A stretch of 64,000 bases of DNA, from contig NZ_JBMEMN010000004.1 in the NCBI RefSeq assembly GCF_049310905.1, positions 57,370 to 121,369 on the forward strand. Direction: 5' to 3'. Each line of letters opens with the position of its first letter. Positions within the stretch are counted from its first letter, which is position 1. The DNA comes from Gudongella sp049310905 (GTDB taxonomy: Bacteria > Bacillota > Clostridia > Tissierellales > Tissierellaceae). Positions 37,482-45,163 of the stretch are shown one piece after another. The position numbers and the translations under genes were made by a program. A model generated the notes under the pieces. It saw only the letters and a list, made by a program, of their open reading frames with translations. It did not search any database and was not told where the DNA came from.

Positions 37482-39104
37482 TTATTGTTTAACTTTAAAA
37501 ATACTATTTTGTAGACGTTCTTCAACTTCACGCCATCTATCTTCAGCAAGACGAACAGTTTCAGCATACTTTGTATATTCTAATTTGTATTCATCAGCTA
37601 TTACTTTTTGCTCATCAATTCTCAGTAGAGGAACTTCTAATGTCTTCAAGTCTTTATAGCTGGTGTTAATGACGACTGTCCCTTGTTGCTTTCCGGCTAA
37701 GACTTTGTTTCCCATTGGGCTATCCAAGAACACTTTCAAATATATTCCTAGAAGTAGTTTGTCATTTGGTCTAATTACAATAATGTTAGACGACGCTATA
37801 CACGGGTAATTTTGTTCTTCGAAAACTGCTATTCTTATAGTCGTCCCTCGGGCAGGTAATAAGAGATCCCCATCTTTGAGTACATAATTTGCTACTTTTC
37901 TCTCTTCCTCTTCAATATGATCTAGGCCATCATAATCAATTTCAAAATCCTTTAGGTTTGATATATTAACGACTCCAATGCTTCCGTTGGGGTCTTTTTT
38001 GTTGACCGCTTTTCCTCTAAAAACTTCAGCAATGTTGCCCAGCTCTTCCTTTTTAATGTTTGAGTCTTGATAACGCTGCCAATCTGCGTCTACCATGGCA
38101 AAGAAATGATCAACATTCCAATATCCCATTTCCATTAACTCATCTAACATCACAAAGGTATCTTCAGTAAGAACCAGTTCATTGATTCCGTCTCGTTTGG
38201 TATTTTTTCTAGCAGAATCATATCTTTTAATCATTACATCTTCGGTTCTTCCAGTTGTAATTGTAAACATATAGGTCTTTATGGCTGTAGCCGTAAATAT
38301 TCCTGCTGGCAATTCAGCAATTTCTTCTAACTTATACATGCCTTGGATAAACTCTCTTAAGTCTTTTACCGTTCCAGATGCAAAAGTTATTCTTGCAGGA
38401 AGTATTATTACAAGTTCACCAGAACTGTTTAAGTGCAGAAGCAAGTTCTCAACAGCAATCATTTCATACTCTCTGCAGATAAACTCTCCATCGTCTTCAG
38501 CGCGTTCCCTAGCTCCAAAAATTGGTACAGCTAAGATTAGATCGAATTTCCTTGATGTAAATTCATAATCATATATGCTTGTCTGCTCCACAACTACATT
38601 GGAATATCCCTTAAACATTTCATCAAGAAGCGCTTTACTAACGCTGTTCATAGTTGTTATTACAAATTCGCAATCAGAATGATTATTCACCAACTCGGAA
38701 AGGTTGGGTGTGAATTTTTCAGCTTCAGGAATCAACACCAATTTAGTAGTTGGCTTGAAATGTTTTTCAAACTCATCAATCAAAACGCTTGGTATATAAA
38801 ACATCTCTTTTGGATCAGCAGATGCAAGAGCTTCTTCCCAATCCATATCTTCATCATCCATAGCCAAAAAGGCACTATAAAAAGCCTTTGAATCTTGAAA
38901 AGGGTTCTTCATATCATGGCTATCTGCTATTGAAAGCATGATTTCATAAGCTTTTAGTTCACTATGCTTTTTAGAGGTAGTCACAAACTCCTCTTTTGTC
39001 TTCTTTAAAAGGAAGAGCGCAACAGGTAGCTCAGATAGAACTGTATATCCTCTTAATGCATTATAGCGAGTCCAAATTTGGTTCATTCGCTTGTCGTTAC
39101 GCAT
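37482..39104 (-). CDS. Catalytically dead N6-methylase/TRD protein
   Basis: 540 aa. The ATG at 39104 has GAGGAGG upstream. The first 300 residues have the order of a type I methylase core, but motif I is not recognisable and motif IV, normally NPPF, reads LAVPIFGAR. The C-terminal part (about 330-540) looks like a HsdS target-recognition domain (GNIAEVFRGKAVNKKDPN) with a spacer helix. It cannot be a working methylase. First gene of the system B operon, so it may be a DNA-recognition or regulatory subunit. Confidence 0.75.
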   Translation of the reverse strand: MRNDKRMNQIWTRYNALRGYTVLSELPVALFLLKKTKEEFVTTSKKHSELKAYEIMLSIADSHDMKNPFQDSKAFYSAFLAMDDEDMDWEEALASADPKEMFYIPSVLIDEFEKHFKPTTKLVLIPEAEKFTPNLSELVNNHSDCEFVITTMNSVSKALLDEMFKGYSNVVVEQTSIYDYEFTSRKFDLILAVPIFGARERAEDDGEFICREYEMIAVENLLLHLNSSGELVIILPARITFASGTVKDLREFIQGMYKLEEIAELPAGIFTATAIKTYMFTITTGRTEDVMIKRYDSARKNTKRDGINELVLTEDTFVMLDELMEMGYWNVDHFFAMVDADWQRYQDSNIKKEELGNIAEVFRGKAVNKKDPNGSIGVVNISNLKDFEIDYDGLDHIEEEERKVANYVLKDGDLLLPARGTTIRIAVFEEQNYPCIASSNIIVIRPNDKLLLGIYLKVFLDSPMGNKVLAGKQQGTVVINTSYKDLKTLEVPLLRIDEQKVIADEYKLEYTKYAETVRLAEDRWREVEERLQNSIFKVKQ

Positions 39105-39149
39105 ATTAATGACCTCCTCAGATAAATCTCCAAATACTACTCTAAATAA

Positions 39150-39178
39150 AATATAGCACCCCCAACGAACCGTGTCAA
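39150..39178 (-). promoter_or_regulatory. Sigma-A promoter of the system B operon
   Basis: On the minus strand TTGACA, 17-base spacer, TATATT. It begins 46 bases upstream of the dead-methylase ATG. This is the only near-consensus promoter seen in front of the seven-gene operon. Confidence 0.8.
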
Positions 39179-39190
39179 TCATTATTTTAT

Positions 39191-39210
39191 TTTGGTATTC
39201 AAATACCAAA
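39191..39210. promoter_or_regulatory. Operator-like palindrome TTTGGTATT-CA-AATACCAAA
   Basis: Perfect nine-bp arms with a two-base centre, just upstream of the -35 box. Its position suits an activator or repressor of the defence operon. The metallopeptidase/HTH protein of the operon is one candidate, which is inference. Confidence 0.6.
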
Positions 39211-39268
39211 CTTATTTATTGAATTTATCAAGGAACAAAAATAATTTAAAAATAATTTTGAAAAAAGT

Positions 39269-39370
39269 GAAGTCCCACTTCCTGTTACTTTTTCAGCCTT
39301 ATCAATACCGTTACATCTTTGTTGGTGTAACGGTTGATTATTTTGCCCCGATTTCAGGAAGTCCCACTTC
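39269..39370. repeat. Direct repeat of GAAGTCCCACTTC flanking a hairpin
   Basis: GAAGTCCCACTTC occurs at 39269-39281 and 39358-39370; each copy is itself a palindrome (GAAGT-CCC-ACTTC). Between them CCGTTACA and TGTAACGG form an eight-bp stem near 39318-39343. The block lies between the divergent defence operon and phage early genes. It may be a control site or a junction scar. Confidence 0.6.
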
Positions 39371-39440
39371 GTTTAAAAACATATTTCACTCAATTATGAT
39401 TAGTACATAGTTACAACAAAACATCATTTAACAGCCATGT

Positions 39441-39619
39441 ACAGGCATCTTCCAAGTGTTAAGTGATGAAAAACTAAATACGCATGCTCCAGCCACTTGG
39501 AAGTGCTGGTGCCAGTTTGAGATGGAGATAACTCCTGACTACGGTACCAGTCTGCCTTGTGGCTTATTAGCTATGGCATATGAGCTCTCCATCTCGGTTT
39601 TAAGCCGAAGGAGGGCTAT
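39441..39619 (+). ncRNA. Structured leader upstream of the phage sigma-like gene
   Basis: Several strong helices compete. CTTCCAAGTG pairs perfectly with CACTTGGAAG downstream, but the latter also folds locally as CCAG-CACTT/AAGTG-CTGG. GAGATGGAGA pairs over ten bases with TCTCCATCTC near the end, crossing a CTGGTGCC/GGTACCAG helix. A short CGGTT/AGCCG hairpin touches the ribosome site. Mutually exclusive helices suggest a cis-acting control RNA; no known riboswitch class is recognised. Confidence 0.5.
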
Positions 39620-39623
39620 TTAT

Positions 39624-40172
39624 ATGTCAATCAACGAAAACCAAAGTCAACCAAAGAACAAAGACTTCTACGATGGAGCATGGCATCTAACCATTGAAGA
39701 TCAAGTTGTTGAAGTCACAGAGGAAGTGTATCGCGCTTACAAGCAGCCCCTGTGGGCAGAGAAAAAACGCCAAGAACGCGAGAAACGCTGCATCATCAGT
39801 AATGGTAAAGGCGGCACAAAGAGATGTACTCGAAATTGTCGTGAATGTGATCTGGAACGTGCTGAAAAAGGTTTACCGCTAATTGATCGGACAGGCGGTG
39901 TTCTGTCATTGGACAAGTTCAGTGCTGATGGTTTCGATGTACCAGATTCAATAAACATTGATGAACTTGTGGAAGACAAGCTACTTCTTGAGGAATTATT
40001 CGCTGCCCTGGATGAACTAGATCCGGAGAATCGCCGTATTGCTGAGCTCTTTAGCATAGGAAAAACCGAACGAGAAATTGCTATGTGCATTGGTTGCGCT
40101 CAAAAGACAGTCAATAATCGCAAACTCAAACTTTTCTCCCAACTAAGAGAAGTCCTGAAAGACTGGATGTAA
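39624..40172 (+). CDS. Phage sigma-70-like regulator
   Basis: 182 aa. ATG at 39624, with GAAGGAGG upstream. The N-terminal half has a Cys group CTRNCRECD, and the C-terminal 60 residues are a sigma region 4-like HTH (IGKTEREIAMCIGCAQKTVNNRK). Such small sigma-like proteins begin the early region of many Firmicutes prophages. It probably sets early transcription. It follows a long structured leader. Confidence 0.8.
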   Translation: MSINENQSQPKNKDFYDGAWHLTIEDQVVEVTEEVYRAYKQPLWAEKKRQEREKRCIISNGKGGTKRCTRNCRECDLERAEKGLPLIDRTGGVLSLDKFSADGFDVPDSINIDELVEDKLLLEELFAALDELDPENRRIAELFSIGKTEREIAMCIGCAQKTVNNRKLKLFSQLREVLKDWM

Positions 40173-40176
40173 TTCA

Positions 40177-40283
40177 TTACTCAAAACGCCCTCTGGTGTC
40201 CTGTGGATGTCAGAGGGCATCATAAAAACTATTTTTCAAAGTAATTACTCAAACTTCTCACTTTTGTCCTGTGAAGGTTGAGG
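40177..40283 (+). repeat. Two hairpins sharing a TTACTCA...TGTCCTGTG motif
   Basis: Copy one (40177-40218): TTACTCA, then GCCCTCTG / CAGAGGGC stem with GTCCTGTGGATG in the loop. Copy two (40245-40283): TTACTCA, weaker stem CTCAA.CTTC / GAAGGTTGAG, with TTTGTCCTGTG. A third copy lies at 44450-44490. All sit in short gaps between phage genes. Confidence 0.5.
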
Positions 40284-40317
40284 GGAACAAAACAGCCCTC
40301 GGAACGGAGGTTAAACA

Positions 40318-40494
40318 ATGCAGAATCAAGCAAACCAAACTGATACTCAGAGTCGGGATCCTGAAATGGATGAAGAGCTGGCCGATGTTCTTACCGCCAT
40401 CAGCGTAGTGTCAAAGCGCCTTGCTAAGAAGCTTACAACGCTATCGCAGCAAGAGAAAGAAAAAGGAGGAAAACCAGATGGGCAAAATGAGTGA
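40318..40494 (+). CDS. 58-aa phage protein of unknown function
   Basis: Starts MQNQANQTDTQSRDPEM, ends in a basic Gly/Lys-rich tail. CGGAGG lies eight bases upstream of the ATG. A helical middle (LADVLTAISVVSKRLAKKL) may be an oligomerisation or regulator segment. It overlaps the next gene by 17 bases. No family is recognised. Confidence 0.6.
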   Translation: MQNQANQTDTQSRDPEMDEELADVLTAISVVSKRLAKKLTTLSQQEKEKGGKPDGQNE

Positions 40495-40801
40495 ACTCTC
40501 TCTATTAGTTAAAGAGCTGAACCAATGTGGTGAAACGCTGATAGGCATATCTCAGTCTCTTTCCAGCATGTTCAGTAGTAACGATGAACCAAGACCAACT
40601 AAACCAGAAACACCTGCACCAGAAGAAAAGGTCATAACACTGGAAGAAGTTAGAGCGGTTCTGGCTGAAAAAAGTCGAGATGGCCACACAGCAAAAATTC
40701 GGGAGCTACTTCAAAAGTATGGAGCTGATAAGCTATCAGAAATTAATGCTTCCGATTACCCAGCACTTCTAGCAGAAGCCGAGGTATTAGGAAATGGGTA
40801 A
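40478..40801 (+). CDS. 107-aa phage early protein
   Basis: ATG at 40478 with AAAGGAGG upstream. N-terminal amphipathic helices, a Pro/Glu-rich linker (about 40-55), and a C-terminal helical domain with KIRELLQKYGADKLSEI. The tail resembles small phage proteins found before DUF2800 nucleases. Function unknown. It overlaps the next gene by eight bases. Confidence 0.6.
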   Translation: MGKMSELSLLVKELNQCGETLIGISQSLSSMFSSNDEPRPTKPETPAPEEKVITLEEVRAVLAEKSRDGHTAKIRELLQKYGADKLSEINASDYPALLAEAEVLGNG

Positions 40802-41915
40802 GCATGCACTTCTTTCAGCCTCTTCATCTCATAGGTGGTTAAACTGTCCTCCCTCTGTCCGGCTCAGTGAGTCTTATGAGGACAAAGGAAGTAGCTACGC
40901 TGCTGAAGGCACCGATGCTCATACCCTATGTGAGTACAAATTAAAAGTTGCTCTTGGACTCCCAGGCAAGGATCCAACAGAGAATCTCACCTACTACTGT
41001 GAAGAAATGGAAGAATGTGCGAATGGCTATGCAGCTTACATTCTAGAGCTGGTAGAAGCTGCAAAAGAAAAATGCGCAGACCCGGTTGTTCTTATAGAGC
41101 AAAGGCTGAACTTCTCTAAGTACGTTGAAGGCGGCTTCGGGACCGGAGATTGCTTGATCATAGCTGATTCGGAGATCCACGTATGTGACTACAAGCATGG
41201 ACAGGGAATTTTAGTCGAAGCAGAAGACAATCCCCAGATGAAGCTCTATGCGCTTGGTGCTTTAGAAATCTTCGATGGGATTTATGACATTGATACTGTT
41301 TCAATGACCATCTACCAACCTCGTAGAAACAACATTTCTACCCACACGGTTACCAAAGAATCTTTATACCAGTGGGCTAATGAGATTCTTAAGCCAACAG
41401 CAGCGCTTGCCTTTGCCGGTGAAGGAGACTTCAAGTGTGGTGAGTGGTGTGGCTTTTGCAAAGCAAAGCACGAATGCCGCACTAGAGCTGAGCACAACAT
41501 GGAGTTGGCCAAATACGACTTCAAGATGCCCCCTCTACTGGATGATTACGAGGTTGAAGACATCCTAAGTAAAATCGATGGTCTAATCTCTTGGGCATCA
41601 GATATCAAAGATTACGCACTGCAATCAGCAGTCAGCGGTAAGCAGTGGAACGGATGGAAGCTGGTCGAAGGACGCTCCAATCGAAGATACACCGATGAAA
41701 CTGCGGTTGCTAAAGCCGTCAGTGCAGAAGGCTTTGATCCATTTGAACAAAAGCTTCTTGGCATTACTGCCATGACCTCTCTTATCGGTAAAAAGCGATT
41801 CGAGGAAGTTCTAGGAAGCTACATTGCAAAGCCTCAAGGGAAACCTACACTAGTTCCAAAGAGTGACAAACGTCCGCCAATTAATACAGCACAACACGAT
41901 TTTAATGAAATTTAA
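40794..41915 (+). CDS. DUF2800 PD-(D/E)XK nuclease-like protein
   Basis: 373 aa of the phage DUF2800 family. N-terminal HALLSASSSHRWLNCPPS, active-site-like GTGDCLIIADSEIHVCDYKHG, and a Cys cluster CGEWCGFCKAKHEC that with an upstream Cys may hold a 4Fe-4S cluster, as in Cas4/AddB nucleases. It probably works in phage recombination or replication together with the downstream DUF2815 protein. Starts inside the preceding gene. Confidence 0.88.
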   Translation: MGKHALLSASSSHRWLNCPPSVRLSESYEDKGSSYAAEGTDAHTLCEYKLKVALGLPGKDPTENLTYYCEEMEECANGYAAYILELVEAAKEKCADPVVLIEQRLNFSKYVEGGFGTGDCLIIADSEIHVCDYKHGQGILVEAEDNPQMKLYALGALEIFDGIYDIDTVSMTIYQPRRNNISTHTVTKESLYQWANEILKPTAALAFAGEGDFKCGEWCGFCKAKHECRTRAEHNMELAKYDFKMPPLLDDYEVEDILSKIDGLISWASDIKDYALQSAVSGKQWNGWKLVEGRSNRRYTDETAVAKAVSAEGFDPFEQKLLGITAMTSLIGKKRFEEVLGSYIAKPQGKPTLVPKSDKRPPINTAQHDFNEI

Positions 41916-41928
41916 GGAGGAAAATCAT

Positions 41929-42507
41929 ATGTCCAATAATGCAAACAAATCAAACAGCAACCCCATGAAAGTTATCACAGGTCCTGACACTCGCTGGTCT
42001 TACGCCAATGTCTGGGAAGCAAAGTCCATCAACGGTGGTACCCCAAAATTCTCGGTGTCTCTCATCATTCCAAAATCAGATACTGCCACTGTAGCTAAAG
42101 TCAAAGCTGCCATTGTGGCTGCTTACCACGAAGGTGAAGCAAAGCTCAAAGGCAACGGTAAGTCCATCCCACCTCTTACCAGCATCAAGACACCCCTTAG
42201 AGACGGAGATTTGGAAAGGCCAGACGATCCAGCCTATGCTAATGCCTACTTCATCAATGCAAACTCTGCTACTGCTCCAGGCATTGTAGATGCTGACAGA
42301 AATGTTATCCTTACTCGCTCCGAGGTTTACAGTGGAGTATATGGTAGGGCAAGCATCAACTTCTATGCCTTTAACAGCAACGGAAACAGAGGAATCGCCT
42401 GCGGTCTAAACAACCTCCAGAAAATCAGAGACGGTGAGCCTCTTGGTGGAAAGTCCAGGGCTGAGGACGATTTCGCCACTGACCTTGATGAGGATTTCCT
42501 CTCTTGA
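41929..42507 (+). CDS. DUF2815 phage ssDNA-binding-like protein
   Basis: 192 aa from an ATG at 41929 with AAGGAGG upstream. Beta-rich protein beginning SNNANKSNSNPMKVIT with acidic C-terminal tail (EDDFATDLDEDFLS), typical of single-strand-binding proteins. Found next to DUF2800 and DNA polymerase in Firmicutes phages, so a role as replication ssDNA-binding protein is inferred. Confidence 0.85.
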   Translation: MSNNANKSNSNPMKVITGPDTRWSYANVWEAKSINGGTPKFSVSLIIPKSDTATVAKVKAAIVAAYHEGEAKLKGNGKSIPPLTSIKTPLRDGDLERPDDPAYANAYFINANSATAPGIVDADRNVILTRSEVYSGVYGRASINFYAFNSNGNRGIACGLNNLQKIRDGEPLGGKSRAEDDFATDLDEDFLS

Positions 42508-44444
42508 GGACAATAAGCATCGATATCGAAAGCTATAGTAGTGTAGACCTCGCCAAAAGCGGGGTCTACCGCTATATAGAATCATCTGACTTTGAGATCC
42601 TGCTTTTTGGATACTCCATAGATGGTGGCGATATCGAGGTGATCGACCTTGCCAGTGGTCAAAAACTTCCTGAAGAAATACAATCAGCCCTCATTGATCC
42701 ATCCATTACTAAGTGGGCTTTTAATGCCCAGTTCGAAAGAATTTGTTTGTCTAAGTGGCTAGGCTTGCCCAGTGGCCAATACCTCAGCCCAAAATCCTGG
42801 CGATGCACCATGGTCTGGTCTGCATATATGGGTTTACCCCTGTCTCTTGAAGGTAGTGGCGCTGTCCTTGGACTTGAAAAGCAAAAACTATCTGAAGGGA
42901 AAGACCTGATCAGATACTTTTGTAAACCCTGTAATCCAACAGCTACAAATGGTGGTCGGTCGAGAAATCTACCAATCCATGCTCCTGATAAATGGTCTGA
43001 ATTTAAGTCCTACAACCTTCGCGATGTCGAAGCTGAAATAGCCATTCAAGAAAAACTATCAAAATTCCCCGTATCTGAAGAAGTATGGAGCGAATACCAC
43101 CTTGACCAGGAGATCAATGATCGTGGTGTTTCTTTGGATATGCCTTTTGTAAACGAAGCAATAAAGATGGATACCCGCTCTCGTTCAGAGCTGCTCCAGA
43201 AAATGAAAAGACTAACGGATCTTGATAACCCTAACTCCGTAGCACAGATGAAGAACTGGTTGTCGGACCAGGGACTTGAAACAGACTCATTAGGTAAAAA
43301 AGTAGTCTCAGAACTCCTTGAAACAGCTCCTCCTGATCTTAAAGAAGTATTGGAGCTAAGACAATCACTGGCCAAGTCTTCAATCAAAAAATACTCTGCT
43401 ATGGAAAACGCTGTGTGTGCAGATGGCCGTGCTCGAGGTATGTTCCAGTTCTATGGTGCTAATCGAACGGGACGATGGGCAGGAAGAATTATTCAGCTTC
43501 AGAATCTTCCGCAAAACCATCTACCTGATTTAGAACAAGCACGAGCTCTTGTTCGCTGCGGCGATTTTGAAGCTTTAGAAATGCTTTATGATCCAATACC
43601 CGAGGTTCTTTCTGAACTCATCCGCACTGCCTTTATTCCTACTGCTGGTCACAAATTCATCGTCGCAGACTTCTCTGCTATTGAAGCCCGGGTTATCGCT
43701 TGGCTTGCTGGTGAAAAATGGCGTCAGCAAGTTTTCGAGTCTGGTGGTGATATCTACTGTGCTTCTGCTTCTCAGATGTTTGGTGTTCCTGTTGAAAAAC
43801 ATGGAGTTAATGGCCACTTAAGGCAAAAAGGTAAGATCGCAGAACTGGCCCTCGGATATGGCGGGTCCGTTGGTGCTCTTAAAGCCATGGGTGCTCTGGA
43901 GATGGGTCTTAATGAAGATGAGCTACAACCTCTGGTTACTGCTTGGCGTACTACCAACCCAAATATAGTTAGGCTTTGGTGGGACGTAGATAAGGCTGCC
44001 ATGAAAGCGGTTAGAGAACGGACTGTTACTGAAACACATGGTATCCGCTTTTCTTCCCAAAGTGGGATGCTCTTTATCACCCTCCCTTCTGGAAGAAGAC
44101 TCTCCTATGTAAAACCTCGCATTGGAACAAATATGTTTGGTTCAGACTGCATCACCTATGAAGGCGTTGGTGGCACAAAAAAATGGGAACGCATTGATAG
44201 CTATGGTCCAAAGTTTGTTGAGAATATTGTCCAGGCAACCAGTCGTGATCTTCTGTGTTATTCCATGCAATCGCTCAAGGACTACAACATCGTCATTCAT
44301 GTGCACGATGAAATTGTCATCGAAGCTGGTATGGAAACATCGATTGAGTCTATCTGTAATCAAATGAGCCATACCCCACCTTGGGCAAAGGGGCTCTTAA
44401 TGAGGGCTGATGGTTATGAAACGAATTTCTATAAAAAAGATTAG
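42504..44444 (+). CDS. Phage family A DNA polymerase
   Basis: 646 aa, starting at a TTG that overlaps the previous stop (TTGA). N-terminal 3'-5' exonuclease with SIDIESYSSVDL (DxE). Polymerase motif A DFSAIEARVIAWLAGE, motif B region around KIAELALGYGGS and motif C HVHDEIVIE. It lacks a 5' nuclease domain. It should copy phage DNA. Confidence 0.95.
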   Translation: MRTISIDIESYSSVDLAKSGVYRYIESSDFEILLFGYSIDGGDIEVIDLASGQKLPEEIQSALIDPSITKWAFNAQFERICLSKWLGLPSGQYLSPKSWRCTMVWSAYMGLPLSLEGSGAVLGLEKQKLSEGKDLIRYFCKPCNPTATNGGRSRNLPIHAPDKWSEFKSYNLRDVEAEIAIQEKLSKFPVSEEVWSEYHLDQEINDRGVSLDMPFVNEAIKMDTRSRSELLQKMKRLTDLDNPNSVAQMKNWLSDQGLETDSLGKKVVSELLETAPPDLKEVLELRQSLAKSSIKKYSAMENAVCADGRARGMFQFYGANRTGRWAGRIIQLQNLPQNHLPDLEQARALVRCGDFEALEMLYDPIPEVLSELIRTAFIPTAGHKFIVADFSAIEARVIAWLAGEKWRQQVFESGGDIYCASASQMFGVPVEKHGVNGHLRQKGKIAELALGYGGSVGALKAMGALEMGLNEDELQPLVTAWRTTNPNIVRLWWDVDKAAMKAVRERTVTETHGIRFSSQSGMLFITLPSGRRLSYVKPRIGTNMFGSDCITYEGVGGTKKWERIDSYGPKFVENIVQATSRDLLCYSMQSLKDYNIVIHVHDEIVIEAGMETSIESICNQMSHTPPWAKGLLMRADGYETNFYKKD

Positions 44445-44449
44445 TCCTT

Positions 44450-44490
44450 TTACTACTCACAGGGGAGGTTTCTGTCCTGTGAACAGTAGA
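44450..44490 (+). repeat. Third TTACT...TGTCCTGTG hairpin
   Basis: TTACTACTCACAGG ... TGTCCTGTGAACAGTAG folds as CTACT/AGTAG and CACAGG/CCTGTG around GGAGGTTTCTGT. It lies six bases after the polymerase stop and upstream of the next gene, like the two copies near 40.2 kb. Confidence 0.5.
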
Positions 44491-44526
44491 AGGCACTTAA
44501 GCCTTCAAGAAATGGAGGTAATGAAT

Positions 44527-44736
44527 ATGTTTTATGTAAAAGAATCAATCAACGACACATTGGAAATCAAGGTAGAAATCCATGATGACAATGTCTTTAC
44601 CACCTGCCCAGATTGCGGTGTTGAAATCTGTGTGGACATCTCAGAATTATTTAGTGATGGAGAAAGCGACCTTTATGGAACTTCGATCTTCTGTCCTGAG
44701 TGCAGCAAATCAATATTAAATGAAAGGCAAGGCTGA
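44527..44736 (+). CDS. Small phage zinc-ribbon protein
   Basis: 69 aa. ATG at 44527 is eight bases from GGAGG; another ATG six bases earlier is too close. CPDCG and CPECS pairs form one zinc ribbon. Possibly a DNA-binding helper; no specific family. Confidence 0.7.
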   Translation: MFYVKESINDTLEIKVEIHDDNVFTTCPDCGVEICVDISELFSDGESDLYGTSIFCPECSKSILNERQG

Positions 44737-44740
44737 TGTT

Positions 44741-45163
44741 ATGGGAATCGATAAATTCAACGCTGAAGGTTACTACGATCCCACAGCTTATGATGCCTTA
44801 ACTAAAATTGAACAAAGAGAAAAAGCTGCAAGAACTTTTCGTCCACTTGTCTATATCTGCTCACCCTACTCCGGAGATATTGAAAGAAACACCGACTCTG
44901 CCAGACGATATAGTAGGTTCGCGGTTGCGATGGGGTACATCCCTATCGCTCCGCATCTACTTTTTACTCAGTTTCTTGATGACAGTGATCCTGATGAACG
45001 AGAACTTGGTTTGTTCTTTGGAAATGTACTGATGTCAAAGTGCTCCGAGGTTTGGGTGTTTGGGAGTCACATTTCCTCCGGCATGAGAGCAGAGATAAAC
45101 TGGGCAAAACGTAAGAACTACCCAATTCGCTACTTTTCATCTCAGTGTAAGGAGGTTTTGTAA
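44741..45163 (+). CDS. DUF4406 nucleoside deoxyribosyltransferase-like protein
   Basis: 140 aa. VYICSPYSGDIERNTDSARR, SEVWVFG and SSGMRAEINWAK match the DUF4406 / nucleoside 2-deoxyribosyltransferase-like fold of phage nucleotide-salvage proteins. The start could also be an ATG at 44720 overlapping the previous gene; neither has a strong ribosome site. It may act on nucleotides or on modified bases. Confidence 0.8.
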   Translation: MGIDKFNAEGYYDPTAYDALTKIEQREKAARTFRPLVYICSPYSGDIERNTDSARRYSRFAVAMGYIPIAPHLLFTQFLDDSDPDERELGLFFGNVLMSKCSEVWVFGSHISSGMRAEINWAKRKNYPIRYFSSQCKEVL

